Positions 15,613 through 24,096 of a stretch of 35,385 nt of DNA are shown here, piece after piece. Under the pieces are notes generated by a model. It was not told the origin of the DNA and ran no database searches. It worked only from the letters and a program-made list of their open reading frames with translations. This stretch comes from Cyclobacteriaceae bacterium (lineage in GTDB: Bacteria > Bacteroidota > Bacteroidia > Cytophagales > Cyclobacteriaceae), in contig JALONI010000058.1 in the NCBI GenBank assembly GCA_025455015.1, forward strand, positions 1 to 35,385, read 5' to 3'. A program made the translations under genes and the position numbers. Every line of letters starts with the position of its first letter. The stretch's first letter is position 1.

Positions 15613-16371
15613 ATGAGAAATGTCTTAGTTGCATTAATCGTTGTTTGTTTTGTTCCAACCGTTGTGTTTGCTCAGCACCAACAAACAGAGAGCCCATCTC
15701 AGCGGTTAACATTTTCGGCAAGAGCCGGAGCAAGCCTAAACCAGTTCAGGGGCACGTCTACCTACACTTTACCCTTTGAGGGGAGTGCCAGAGATTACAA
15801 GCTACTACAAGACCATCAATGGGGTTTCAACATTGCCGGAATGATGGATTACAGGTTATCGAAACGATTTTCATGTGTGAGTGAATTAGCTATTTCGTTT
15901 GAAGGTGCGCACTCCGAAACAGAAAGGCTCTATAATTCTTCGGGAGATTTTGAGTACACCCAGTATTCCTTCGAATTCACCAAACTAAATTTGCCAGTTA
16001 TGCTTCGATATCACGTTTCAAAAAGGGTAAGTTTTGAAAGTGGTGTCGTGGCAGGTTTTTTCCTGAAAGCCAGCGGAGAGCAGGCATACGTGAATTCGTA
16101 TTTGCTTAATCCGACAGTCTATACATTCAATCTGCTGCGCGGTGGCGACCTCTCGAAGCAGCGAGGATATCGAAATGAAAGAGGTGTCAACCCCGTGGAT
16201 GCAAGCCTCGTTTTTTCGGTTACGTGGAACGTTTACAAAAAAATCTTTACCCAAGTTAGGTACACTTATACCCTTTCGTCAGCAGACATGAATCTGAATT
16301 TCGATGGCGCCCGCTTGAATTCAGACTTTCAGATGACGGGGTATCAGTTATTCTTCGGCTATCAGTTTTAA
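15613..16371 (+). CDS. Outer-membrane beta-barrel protein, PorT-like
   Basis: A 252-residue protein with signal peptide MRNVLVALIVVCFVPTVVFA and then amphipathic strands alternating with loops, for example LTFSARAGASLNQF, RFSCVSELAISFEG and FTQVRYTYTLSS, ending in the aromatic-terminated strand YQLFFGYQF typical of outer-membrane barrels. It fits the outer membrane beta-barrel group of Bacteroidetes (PorT/OmpW-like). It lies 21 bp after the BNR gene. Base composition is clearly AT-richer than in the flanking genes, with more AGA, TTA and ATA-type codons, which hints at a different origin. The function is not known; many such barrels are structural or take part in envelope secretion. Confidence 0.75.
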   Translation: MRNVLVALIVVCFVPTVVFAQHQQTESPSQRLTFSARAGASLNQFRGTSTYTLPFEGSARDYKLLQDHQWGFNIAGMMDYRLSKRFSCVSELAISFEGAHSETERLYNSSGDFEYTQYSFEFTKLNLPVMLRYHVSKRVSFESGVVAGFFLKASGEQAYVNSYLLNPTVYTFNLLRGGDLSKQRGYRNERGVNPVDASLVFSVTWNVYKKIFTQVRYTYTLSSADMNLNFDGARLNSDFQMTGYQLFFGYQF

Positions 16372-16402
16372 CGCGGCATTCTGAACGGGCGGTCCTGCCA
16401 TC

Positions 16403-18706
16403 TCACCTTTTTGCGACAATCGGTGCGGCCAAACAACTCTCGGGAATATCAAAAGCATCGACCAACGGCACCGCCTCTTGGCGGATGTCCCAGCACAGTT
16501 GGTTCACCATCTTGCGGATGGCTTTGGTCTTCACGCCTTCCATGTAGCCGTTTTCGAGATACCAGCCTTTGTTTTTCTCCAGTTGCGAGAGCGCAAACAA
16601 CGCGCACAGTCGGGTCAGCACGGTTTTACAACCCGCATCAGCAACGCGCGCCACGGCAGCCTGAAATTGTTCCAGGATGATGCGCTCCACATAGGCTTGC
16701 CCCACTTCAATCAAATGATGCTGCGCCACGTTGAAGGCGTCAAACGAATCCATCCCCGATTCGATGTGGCGCTTGAGCCGCTTGGCAGCCGAGGTAAGAA
16801 TGTCGCGTTCGCGAAAGCGAAAGGCATTCAAATGAAATTCCGGATCGAGTAAATGATCGTCATCGGTGTTGCGCACGATGAGCGGATTCATTTCGGAGAG
16901 GGACGTTTTGGCCTGGTTGCCCAGGTAGTTGAGCATGCCAAACAAGTTCATGTTGGCAAACTCCTGCTTGAATTCACTCAGCCGGCTTTTGGCCACCAAT
17001 TGAAGCATCACCGTATTGTCACCTTCAAAGGTGGTATAAATGTCAGTGTCGTTTTTCAGGTCGTCAATCCGGTTTTCGGTCAGGTAGCCTTTGCCTCCGC
17101 AGGCCTCGCGGCATTGTTGCAGCGTGTGGGTGTTGTTCCAGGTGGCAAAGGCCTTGAGGCCAGCCGCCAGTGCTTCAATTTCCTGCATGTCTTCTTCGGT
17201 GCGCGACAGGAAGCGGTGCGTCAGGTAGCGCAATGAAAAATGTAAGGCATACACATTGGCCAACAACGGCATGAGCCTGCGCTGGTGCGAGCGGTAGTTC
17301 AGGATAGGCACTTCCTCACCGCCCTCCGGCCCAAACTGCCTGCGCTGGTCACTGTATTTGATGGCAATGGTCAGCCCCGTTTTAGACGTGCTCACGCTTG
17401 AGCGAGGGATGCCTATGCGCCCCCCCACCAACGTGCCGAGCATGGTGAAAAATCTTCGGTTGTCGCTGGCAATGGGACTGTCAAATTTCCCTTCGGCCGT
17501 AACCGAACTAAACCGATCCAGCATGTCGTCTTTCGGGATGACCACTTGGTTGAAGTAAATGATACCATTGTCTACGCCATTGAGGCCCATTTTGTGGCCG
17601 CAGTCTTCGATGGTAATGCCGGGCAATACCTTTCCGTGTGCATCGCGCAGGGGAACCACAAATGCGCTGACGCCATAATCTTTCCCATCAATGATCAGCT
17701 TGGCAAACACAGTAGCCATGCGTCCGTGCAGGGCGGCATTGCCGATGTATTCTTTGCGCGCTTGCTCATGGGGTGTGTGGATGGTAAACGTTTGGTTGGC
17801 GTGGTTGTACGTGGCGGTGGTTTCAATGCCTTTGACGTTGCTGCCGTGGTTCGTCTCGGTCATGGCAAAACAGCCGGGCAGTTCCAACGTGCCAATTTGT
17901 TTCAGGTATTTCCGATGGTGTTTTTCGGTGCCCAGGAAGTAAACACTCATGCCCCAAAGACCAAATTGGACGCCAAACTTGACCACTAAACTGATGTCGT
18001 GAAAACTCAGGGCTTCCATGGCCGCGAAGTAGGCCGCCATGTCGCCTTTGCCTCCGTATTCGTTGGGGTAGGCAATGTTGCCCAACCCTTGTTCAGCTAA
18101 GTAGTGCGCCCAGCGCAGCACCTGTTCGCGCTTGGTGCGCAGGTCCGTGGTGTCCGGGTACCGGAAGGCCGGGTCGCTGATGATGGTTTTTACTTTGCGG
18201 ATGATGTCTTCTTCGCCTTGCTCGAGGATGCGCGTGAGGGCCGCCACCTCAAACGTGGTTTGGGTGGCCTGCCGGGCCGTGAGCGTGTCGCGGTGGCTAT
18301 GAAAGTGATAGGCACCCTCCTGGCTGATGAAGCCCAGCGTTTGTTCAATTTGATCCAGTGCGGGTTTGGCCTTCTGTAACGTGGAGGGCACTTCGCCTTG
18401 TGTGTGGTGTTTGACCATGGCCATGCCCAAGTCCACCAGGCTTTGCTTTTGCGCGCTGCCGTTGGATATTTTCAAGATGGAATCTCGCCAATGGATGAGC
18501 TCTTGTGCAGTGGGCGGGCTGCCGGGGTTGATTTGTGACAGAAGAAAGTCGCGCTCTTCGTCCGTGAGCCATGACTGGCTGCGCAGCAGCCCCTTCATCG
18601 TTTCCACTTCGCTCGGTGTCAGCACCGAATCGGACCATACCGTATAAAACAGCGGCAGAAAGACATACAACGATGGATTTTTCCGGACAAGTGGTGATTC
18701 GAGCAT
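16403..18706 (-). CDS. Acyl-CoA dehydrogenase/oxidase family protein
   Basis: A 767-residue protein of the acyl-CoA oxidase-like group. The flavin-binding motif FAMTETNHGSNV lies at 280-291. The conserved QCREACGGKGYLTENRIDDL (531-550) is followed by TTFEGDNTVML, where Glu561 matches the catalytic base of acyl-CoA oxidases. It should oxidise acyl-CoA to enoyl-CoA in fatty-acid breakdown with FAD. The first 100 residues carry an extra helical segment (FYTVWSDSVLTPSEVETMKG, 20-39) that resembles a TerB-like start and is not needed for catalysis. The C-terminal region (about 600-767) is helical, as in oxidases. It is monocistronic. Whether the electron acceptor is O2 or an electron-transfer flavoprotein cannot be told. 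Confidence 0.87.
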   Translation of the reverse strand: MLESPLVRKNPSLYVFLPLFYTVWSDSVLTPSEVETMKGLLRSQSWLTDEERDFLLSQINPGSPPTAQELIHWRDSILKISNGSAQKQSLVDLGMAMVKHHTQGEVPSTLQKAKPALDQIEQTLGFISQEGAYHFHSHRDTLTARQATQTTFEVAALTRILEQGEEDIIRKVKTIISDPAFRYPDTTDLRTKREQVLRWAHYLAEQGLGNIAYPNEYGGKGDMAAYFAAMEALSFHDISLVVKFGVQFGLWGMSVYFLGTEKHHRKYLKQIGTLELPGCFAMTETNHGSNVKGIETTATYNHANQTFTIHTPHEQARKEYIGNAALHGRMATVFAKLIIDGKDYGVSAFVVPLRDAHGKVLPGITIEDCGHKMGLNGVDNGIIYFNQVVIPKDDMLDRFSSVTAEGKFDSPIASDNRRFFTMLGTLVGGRIGIPRSSVSTSKTGLTIAIKYSDQRRQFGPEGGEEVPILNYRSHQRRLMPLLANVYALHFSLRYLTHRFLSRTEEDMQEIEALAAGLKAFATWNNTHTLQQCREACGGKGYLTENRIDDLKNDTDIYTTFEGDNTVMLQLVAKSRLSEFKQEFANMNLFGMLNYLGNQAKTSLSEMNPLIVRNTDDDHLLDPEFHLNAFRFRERDILTSAAKRLKRHIESGMDSFDAFNVAQHHLIEVGQAYVERIILEQFQAAVARVADAGCKTVLTRLCALFALSQLEKNKGWYLENGYMEGVKTKAIRKMVNQLCWDIRQEAVPLVDAFDIPESCLAAPIVAKR

Positions 18707-18728
18707 AACGCAACGGTTTTATAGGTTT

Positions 18729-18759
18729 GAAAGATAGCAGGAAAGCAAGCAAAGTTCAA
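18729..18759 (-). promoter_or_regulatory. Probable promoter of the acyl-CoA oxidase-like gene
   Basis: Minus-strand TTG (18757-18759), 20-base gap and TATCTTTC (18729-18736), seven of eight positions of the Bacteroidetes -7 box. It ends 22 bases before the ATG at 18706. Confidence 0.42.
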
Positions 18760-18934
18760 GGTGCCATACCTGCCGTTTTGAATTCAACGAATGTACGTTC
18801 TATGTTGGCCGTTCAAATGAGATTAGAACACCGTTAAAGACACGGGGGCGGCAGGCCCGAGTACGGCCTTGGCATCAGCGCCCGAGCGGGTTTTTCAGGA
18901 GGCGCCCAAAATTTAAAACAGAAACTGATAGGGT

Positions 18935-18983
18935 TTGACCGTTGAACCTCGAACTTTGAACCTCGAACTTCAGACGTTGAACC
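18935..18983. repeat. Degenerate 7-bp tandem repeat, seven units
   Basis: Seven consecutive heptamers of the form TTGAACC or TCGAACT, e.g. TTGACCG TTGAACC, then TCGAACT TTGAACC TCGAAC. The 7-bp phase is kept through base changes. It ends 7 bp before the ATG of the methyltransferase gene. A longer array of the same kind precedes the next gene (19704-19801). Confidence 0.8.
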
Positions 18984-18990
18984 TTTTTCG

Positions 18991-19683
18991 ATGAACGAAC
19001 AACAGCATTGGGACACCCTCGCGCATAGCTATAACGATGAGATCTTTGATGTGTTTGCCAATGACCGGCTCCAACGGCTACCGCATTACTTTTCAAAACA
19101 CGCCCGCGCGCACGGCACTGCCCTCGATTTTGGGTGTGGCAACGGCAAGGCTTTTCCGTTTCTTTCGCCCCGCTTCCGGCACGTCATCGGCATGGACATC
19201 TCAGGCGAGCTGCTGCGCGCGGCCGGCCAGCGAAAGGTTCCCAATGTGAAATTGGTGCGCGCAGACCTGAGCCGGAAAAACATCACCGTGCCGAAAGTAG
19301 AGTTCGTATTTTCGTGCAACGTGATCATGCTGCCCGAAATCGAAAAGAATGAGCAGATGTTTCGCAATGTGGCCAACGCCTTGAAACCGGGGGGCGCAGC
19401 CGTGCTGGTGGTGCCGTCTTTGGAGTCGGCTTTGTTTACGGCTTGGCGCATGATTGAATTGCACCGCCAGGAGGGCACACACGCGCGCGCCATCCCCCCG
19501 GCCGACTTGCACAGCTTTACCGGACACAAGCGCGATATCCTGCGCGGGCTGTTGCCCATCGATCGGGTGGTGACAAAACACTACCAAGAGCCGGAACTGC
19601 GCGTGGTGTTGCGCCAGGCAGGATTGCACGTCTCAATCATCGAGCGGCTGGAGTATGGCTGGGAAAAGGTTACAAAGTTTTGA
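18991..19683 (+). CDS. Class I SAM-dependent methyltransferase
   Basis: A 230-residue soluble protein with a Rossmann-like methyltransferase fold. SAM-binding motif I is LDFGCGNG (45-52). The acidic end of strand 2 is VIGMDIS, followed by VRADLS and a motif-IV-like FVFSCNVIML. The post-motif LKPGGAAVLVVPS is also typical. Substrate is unknown; the sequence does not match a named group that I can recognise. It is preceded by the 7-bp repeat array and followed after 20 bp by a second, longer array, then by the broken nitronate monooxygenase gene. A start at this ATG gives MNEQQHWDTLAHSYND, a usual N-terminus for the family. Confidence 0.85.
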   Translation: MNEQQHWDTLAHSYNDEIFDVFANDRLQRLPHYFSKHARAHGTALDFGCGNGKAFPFLSPRFRHVIGMDISGELLRAAGQRKVPNVKLVRADLSRKNITVPKVEFVFSCNVIMLPEIEKNEQMFRNVANALKPGGAAVLVVPSLESALFTAWRMIELHRQEGTHARAIPPADLHSFTGHKRDILRGLLPIDRVVTKHYQEPELRVVLRQAGLHVSIIERLEYGWEKVTKF

Positions 19684-19703
19684 GGTTTCGTTGAGACACG
19701 CAA

Positions 19704-19801
19704 CTTTGTAACCTTTAACCTTTAAACCTTAAACCTTAAACCTTAAACCTTGAACTTTGAACCTTGAATTTTGAATCTCGAATTTTGAATCTTGAATTTC
19801 C
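19704..19801. repeat. Degenerate 7-bp tandem repeat, about fourteen units
   Basis: About fourteen heptamers in strict 7-bp phase that drift along the array: ACCTTTA, AACCTTA (three times), AACCTTG, AACTTTG, AATTTTG, AATCTCG, AATCTTG. Every unit begins with A, nearly all with AA, giving an A-tract-like period. It ends 13 bp before the ATG at 19815. Minus-strand translation gives an RFKVQSS-type repeat, which is not a gene. Confidence 0.85.
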
Positions 19802-19814
19802 CGAATCCTCCCCT

Positions 19815-20734
19815 ATGACCCTTGACAAACTCCTCGGCATTGAGTACCCGATCATCGTGGCGCCCATGTTCTTGATCTCCAACACCAAAATGATCAAAGC
19901 TGCGCTCGCCAACGGGGTCACGGCTGCTTTTCCGGCTCTCAATTATCGAACGGACGCAGAATTGCGAGCCGCCATTGCCGAGATCAAGGCATTTTCCGAT
20001 AAACCGTTTGGCGTAAATCTGATCGTGAACAAATCCAACCCCAAGTACAGGCCACAGTTAAAAACACTGTTGGAAATGCGCGTGGACTATATTATCACTT
20101 CGTTGGGAAACCCGAACGAAGTGATTGAGCAATGCAAGCCGTTGGGCATAAAAGTTTTTTGCGATGTAGTGGACTTGGCCTATGCCAAAAAAGTGGAGGC
20201 GCTGGGCGCGGATGGTATCATTGCCGTCAACGCGCGGGCGGGCGGGCATGCGGGCAACATCTCGCCCCGCGAACTTGTCACAACGTTGCGCGCGCATTGT
20301 TCAATTCCCATTATCTGTTGGCGTGGGGGGCCGCGGGCGTTTCGGTGGGCACAATCTTCATTGCATGCCAGGAGGCGGATATTTCACCCGAATACAAGCA
20401 AGCCATGGTTGACTATGGCGAAAAGGACATCGTGCGAACCACCAAGCTCTCGGGTTCGGCCCTCACGGTCATCAACACGCCCTATGTGCAGCAGTTGGGC
20501 ACCAAGGCCAATTGGCTCGAATGGATTTTGAACAACAACAAAACATTGAAAAAGTACGCCAAGTTGCTGCTCGCCTATGTTGGCATGAAAAAGGTGGAAA
20601 AGGCCGCCTTTAGCGCCACCTACAAAACTGTTTGGTGTGCCGGCCCCGCCATCGAACACGTGAAGAGCATCCGGCCCATGGCCGACATTGTGCGGTCGCT
20701 TACCGCGGAGTTGGCAGCCGCGAAGAATCGGTGA
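19815..20734 (+). pseudogene. Nitronate monooxygenase (2-nitropropane dioxygenase family), disrupted by deletion/frameshift
   Basis: The first 167 codons read as a normal NMO: EYPIIVAPMFLISN near the start, VNLIVNKSN, and GADGIIAVNARAGGHAGNIS (FMN and substrate region). At about 20313-20320 the frame breaks: after IPII it continues out of frame. The rest of the protein resumes in another frame at LLAWGAAGVSVGTIFIA and runs to 20734 with KLSGSALTVINTPYVQQ and SATYKTVWCAGP. Compared with the family, the segment after IPII that should read like SAGGV plus about ten residues is missing. This points to a deletion of 3n+1 bases. The lost part holds the flavin-phosphate loop, so the product would be inactive unless this is a sequencing or assembly error. 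The 3' end overlaps the convergent flavodoxin-like gene by 35 bp. Confidence 0.82.
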
Positions 20735-21311
20735 GGTGATGGGTCTGGATGTGTTTATCCATCCACCGGTGCGCCACTTCGCACGCCACGCGCGTGTTGT
20801 CCTCTTCCAAACGCTGCTCATCGTTGGGCCGCAGCACCCAAAACGACTTCGCCCCGAGTACCTCGGCTCCGCTGGCGGTCAGCTTTTTGATCAGGTGCTC
20901 CTCCGCTTCTTCGGTGGAGCCGGCACCCAGCGCGAGGGCGAAACACTTTTTGCCCGTAAGGGCGCACCGATCGATGGCATCCGTCACCGCCCAATCCGGA
21001 CGCCAGTTGTACGTGTTGGCGAGGAACACGAATACCTCGGCCTCTTCCGTGTGGTCGGGCAGTGCCGCCACGGTGGCTACCGTCACGCGCCAGGGGTATT
21101 GCGCCCAAGCCTTCGCGCATGCCTCCGCCAGCTGACGGTCTAAGTCGTAAATGGGATCGGGATCATAGATGATCCACACCTGCCGCTGATGGGTTTCATT
21201 AAGTTGGTAGCGCATGGCTGCACCGGGGCGTTGTACCCACAGGGTGAGTCCGATCCAGACCACCGAAAGGGCGATCAGTGTGTACAGGCTGATTTTGAGA
21301 GCTCGTTTCAT
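20700..21311 (-). CDS. Membrane-anchored flavodoxin-like protein
   Basis: Start at 21311 gives one N-terminal membrane helix (about 5-26, LKISLYTLIALSVVWIGLTL). The remaining part of about 175 residues has a flavodoxin-like alpha/beta pattern: strand VWIIYD (45-50), then PDPIYDLDRQLAEACAKA, where a flavodoxin phosphate loop would be, then AEVFVFLANTYNWRPDWAV, KKCFALALGAG and a final helix. The phosphate loop is not a classical T/S-x-T-G-N-T, so flavin binding is uncertain. The domain probably faces the periplasm. It overlaps the broken NMO 3' end by 35 bp. The function is unknown; the fold assignment is inference from pattern. Confidence 0.6.
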   Translation of the reverse strand: MKRALKISLYTLIALSVVWIGLTLWVQRPGAAMRYQLNETHQRQVWIIYDPDPIYDLDRQLAEACAKAWAQYPWRVTVATVAALPDHTEEAEVFVFLANTYNWRPDWAVTDAIDRCALTGKKCFALALGAGSTEEAEEHLIKKLTASGAEVLGAKSFWVLRPNDEQRLEEDNTRVACEVAHRWMDKHIQTHHLTDSSRLPTPR

Positions 21312-21446
21312 GGCGTTGTTGTTTACACCCGAAAATTGGTTCAGCGCTCGCGTCCGCACTATGACTTTTGAACGTCTCCGCCCTGACTTTCGTCAGGCTT
21401 CGCCCGGTATCGTTGACCATAGAACACCCCCGGAATGTTCAGCGGA

Positions 21447-22154
21447 TCACTCAAGACTTTTGATCACCAACTTCCGAAACTCCACTTCCGCGCCCTCGGC
21501 CTGCAGGGCGATTTGTCCTTTGGTAGCGGTGGCGCGGCTGCCATGGTTCACGAGTATGTCATTCACCCACACCTTCACGTCATCGCCCCGGCATTCGATG
21601 GCTACGTGATTCCATTCGCCCACGGGCCGTTCGCTGCCGTCCGTCAGGTTGATGATTCTTCGCTGTTTGTCTTCCGTCACACCCCATTGGTCGCGTGGGC
21701 CGCGTCTGGTTTCCATGTCGGGCACCGCAATGTTTTCGGCAATGCACCAGAAGTCGCCTGCGTTTTCATGCATCAACTGCACTTCGATGGATTGCGGGAA
21801 CATGCCGTACAAGGCACGGGGCGTAGAAGCATGCACCAACACCCCGCAGTTGCCCGGCTCGCCTGCAAAGCGGTAGTCCAGCTCCAGCCGGTAGTTCGAA
21901 AAGACAGAGTCGGTGATGAGGTGTCCGTTGGGAGTACCCAGGCTCACCAGCTTGCCTTCGCGCACGAGGAAGGGGGCATTCAACGTGGAGTCTTTTTCCC
22001 GATCGGGCACGTCCATGTGCCAGCCCGTGAGGTCTGTGCCGTTGAACAGGGAAGTAGGGGAGGTGCCGGGCCGTTGGCAGGCGATCAGCAAGCCACCCGC
22101 AGCGGCTGCCAGCAACGCCACGGTGGAGCTGCGCAAAACGAGGGTGTACGTCAT
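21447..22154 (-). CDS. DUF1080 (3-keto-disaccharide hydrolase domain) lipoprotein
   Basis: Start at 22154 gives a lipoprotein signal with LLIAC (Cys26); an open stretch further upstream overlaps the KtrB gene and lacks a signal peptide, so it is rejected. The 235-residue protein carries one DUF1080/3-keto-disaccharide hydrolase domain of concanavalin-like jelly-roll type: SLFNGTDLTGWHM near the start, YRLELDYRFAGEPGNCGVLVHAS in the middle (split here as YRLELDYRF and GNCGVLVHAS), and GEWNHVAIECRGDDVKVWVN near the end. Family members act on 3-keto sugars or glycans outside the cytoplasm. Genes of this family are expanded in Bacteroidetes and Planctomycetes. It is divergent from ktrB, sharing an intergenic stretch of about 66 bp. 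Confidence 0.87.
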   Translation of the reverse strand: MTYTLVLRSSTVALLAAAAGGLLIACQRPGTSPTSLFNGTDLTGWHMDVPDREKDSTLNAPFLVREGKLVSLGTPNGHLITDSVFSNYRLELDYRFAGEPGNCGVLVHASTPRALYGMFPQSIEVQLMHENAGDFWCIAENIAVPDMETRRGPRDQWGVTEDKQRRIINLTDGSERPVGEWNHVAIECRGDDVKVWVNDILVNHGSRATATKGQIALQAEGAEVEFRKLVIKSLE

Positions 22155-22220
22155 CAGGAGGCAATACGGAATTAATCGTGGTCTTCTTTTCAAAACTGCT
22201 AACTTTCCAGCTAAAGATAC

Positions 22221-24077
22221 GTGGCGATCCGCAAATTTCATCGACAAGTTGTGCGCTTGCGCATGGCCGTTGGCCAACGGCTGGCCAACCATTCGCGCCA
22301 TGCCATTAAAGTGGCCGTCCATCGCGTGTACAACCTTTCGCAGGTGCTCATCCCGCTGTTGGTTTTGGCCAACCTGGCGCTGATTATTTTTGATTTTGGG
22401 TTTCACCCGTTCCGCACGGTGGATCGTGATTTCTATCAGGGGTTGAGTCTGTTGCTGCGCGTGCTGTTTTTTTTGATGACCGTTCGTTTTTTAGCCGAGT
22501 GGAACGAACGCGTGAACGCCCGGGCTCATGTTTTTAGCGCGTTGCTGGTGGTGCTGACGGGCGTTGCGGTAACGTTGTGCTGGCGGTTGGGCCAACCCGA
22601 ACCTGACGCAGCCACCTTCTGGCGCGATAAGCTGCTGTTGTACGCTGCGGGGGTCTTTCTTTTTTTATCGGAACTTTCCGTATTGCTCCGGTTTGTGTAC
22701 CGCAGACGTGTCAATCCCTCCTTTCTTTTTGTTTTCAGTTTTGTGGCGCTGATCGGGGTGGGTGGGTTGTTGCTGCTGTTGCCCACGGCCACCACCTCAG
22801 GCATCTCGTTTTTGGATGCCCTGTTTACCTCGGCCAGTGCCGTCTGTGTTACGGGCCTCACGGTAGTTGATACCGCCACCGCTTTTTCCGGCACCGGCAA
22901 ACTCATTTTACTGGTCTTGATTCAAATCGGGGGGTTGGGCATCATGACGTTTACCGGGCTGCTCACCTACCTGGCGGCCGGATCGGTTTCGGTTCAAAAT
23001 CACCTGGCGCTAACCAGTATGGTCAACACCAACCGCGTGGGCAGCATCATCAGCGTGGTCTCGCGCATCGTGTGGGTTACGCTGGCCTTTGAGGGGGTGG
23101 GGGCGATGATCATCTACAGCACCTTTGATGCCTCTCACTTCGCGCGCCCGGTCGATCATTTGTTTGTGTCCGTTTTTCATTCGGTGTCCGCTTTTTGCAA
23201 TGCCGGGTTTTCGACCTTTTCGCTGGGTTTGTACGATCCGCTGCTGCGGTACAACTATCCGCTGCAAAGCGCGATTGCCGTGCTGGTGGTGCTGGGCGGC
23301 ATGGGCTTTCCGATTGTGTTCAATATTTTTTCATTTGCGCGGCAGCGTCTGGAAAATTTGGTTCGCAGGCTGGCGGGCGTGCCCGCGCGCGAGGCTTCTA
23401 CCCGTTTGTTGCAGGTCAACTCGCGGCTGGCGTTGGCCACTACCGTGGCGTTATTGGCCGTGGGGTTTGGTTGCTACCTGGTTTTTGAATGGAATGCCAC
23501 GCTGCGCGATCATTCCAGTTGGGTGGGCAAGTGCACGACCGCCTTTTTTGGGGCCGTTACCCCGCGCACCGCGGGCTTCAATACGGTAAACATGGCCGAG
23601 CTCACGCTGCCCACCATCATGATCTATCTCTTGTTGATGTGGATCGGTGCCTCGCCCGGCTCCACCGGGGGCGGTATCAAAACCACTACGGCCGCGGTAG
23701 CGTACTTAAACCTGCGCAGCGTGATCCTCGGCCACACGCGCACCGAGGCGTTTCGCACGCAGATTTCCGACAGCTCCATTCAGCGGGCGTTTGCGGTCAT
23801 GGCGCTCTCCTTGTTGGTCATTGGCCTCGCGGTGCTGATCATCTCCGCCAATGACGTGGAGAAGGGGCTGCTGCCCATTTCGTTCGAAGTCTTTTCCGCG
23901 TACAGCACCGTGGGCCTGTCGTTGGGCATCACCGCGGGGCTTTCGGCCGCCAGCAAATCCACGTTGATCGTGGTCATGCTGGTGGGGCGGGTGGGTGCGC
24001 TCACCTTGCTCATGGCGTTGGTGCGCCAGGTGAACCAGCCGCAGTATCTTTATCCGAAAGAAGACATTTTGTACTGA
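22221..24077 (+). CDS. ktrB: TrkH/KtrB-type potassium transporter, membrane subunit
   Basis: A 618-residue membrane protein with the four pore-loop repeats of the Trk/Ktr/HKT superfamily. The selectivity-filter glycines are seen in VCVTGLT (208-214), FCNAGFS (325-331), RTAGFN (449-454) and STVGLS (562-567). Two to four extra N-terminal helices (about 40-160) make it longer than plain KtrB, as is usual in Bacteroidetes. It takes up K+ with Na+ or H+ under control of the RCK protein encoded 19 bp downstream. Start uncertain: GTG at 22221 or ATG at 22263; both lie before the first helix, and the GTG is given because the frame is conserved-looking and basic from there. Confidence 0.9.
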   Translation: MAIRKFHRQVVRLRMAVGQRLANHSRHAIKVAVHRVYNLSQVLIPLLVLANLALIIFDFGFHPFRTVDRDFYQGLSLLLRVLFFLMTVRFLAEWNERVNARAHVFSALLVVLTGVAVTLCWRLGQPEPDAATFWRDKLLLYAAGVFLFLSELSVLLRFVYRRRVNPSFLFVFSFVALIGVGGLLLLLPTATTSGISFLDALFTSASAVCVTGLTVVDTATAFSGTGKLILLVLIQIGGLGIMTFTGLLTYLAAGSVSVQNHLALTSMVNTNRVGSIISVVSRIVWVTLAFEGVGAMIIYSTFDASHFARPVDHLFVSVFHSVSAFCNAGFSTFSLGLYDPLLRYNYPLQSAIAVLVVLGGMGFPIVFNIFSFARQRLENLVRRLAGVPAREASTRLLQVNSRLALATTVALLAVGFGCYLVFEWNATLRDHSSWVGKCTTAFFGAVTPRTAGFNTVNMAELTLPTIMIYLLLMWIGASPGSTGGGIKTTTAAVAYLNLRSVILGHTRTEAFRTQISDSSIQRAFAVMALSLLVIGLAVLIISANDVEKGLLPISFEVFSAYSTVGLSLGITAGLSAASKSTLIVVMLVGRVGALTLLMALVRQVNQPQYLYPKEDILY

Positions 24078-24096
24078 AACACGTTCGTCCACACTT

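Noticed and set aside
18877-18895. CCCGAGCGGGTTTTT as a plus-strand terminator
   Set aside because: The stem is 4 bp with a 2-base loop and no plus-strand gene ends in front of it.
19704-19801. Heptamer array as a CRISPR or as a small gene on the minus strand
   Set aside because: Units are contiguous and only 7 bp, with no spacers. The minus-strand translation is a simple repeat of the RFKVQ type.
20132-20734. A separate gene for the C-terminal NMO part
   Set aside because: The first 60 codons are out-of-frame sequence of the NMO gene, and only the part from about 20315 on is family-like. It is better explained as the 3' half of one broken gene.
21382-21397. Hairpin CCTGAC-TTTC-GTCAGG as a terminator
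   Set aside because: The stem is only 6 bp, there is no T-run on either strand, and it lies upstream of the flavodoxin-like gene rather than after a gene end.
22155-22406. N-terminal extension of the DUF1080 lipoprotein
   Set aside because: It overlaps the start of ktrB, and a lipoprotein signal begins at 22154.
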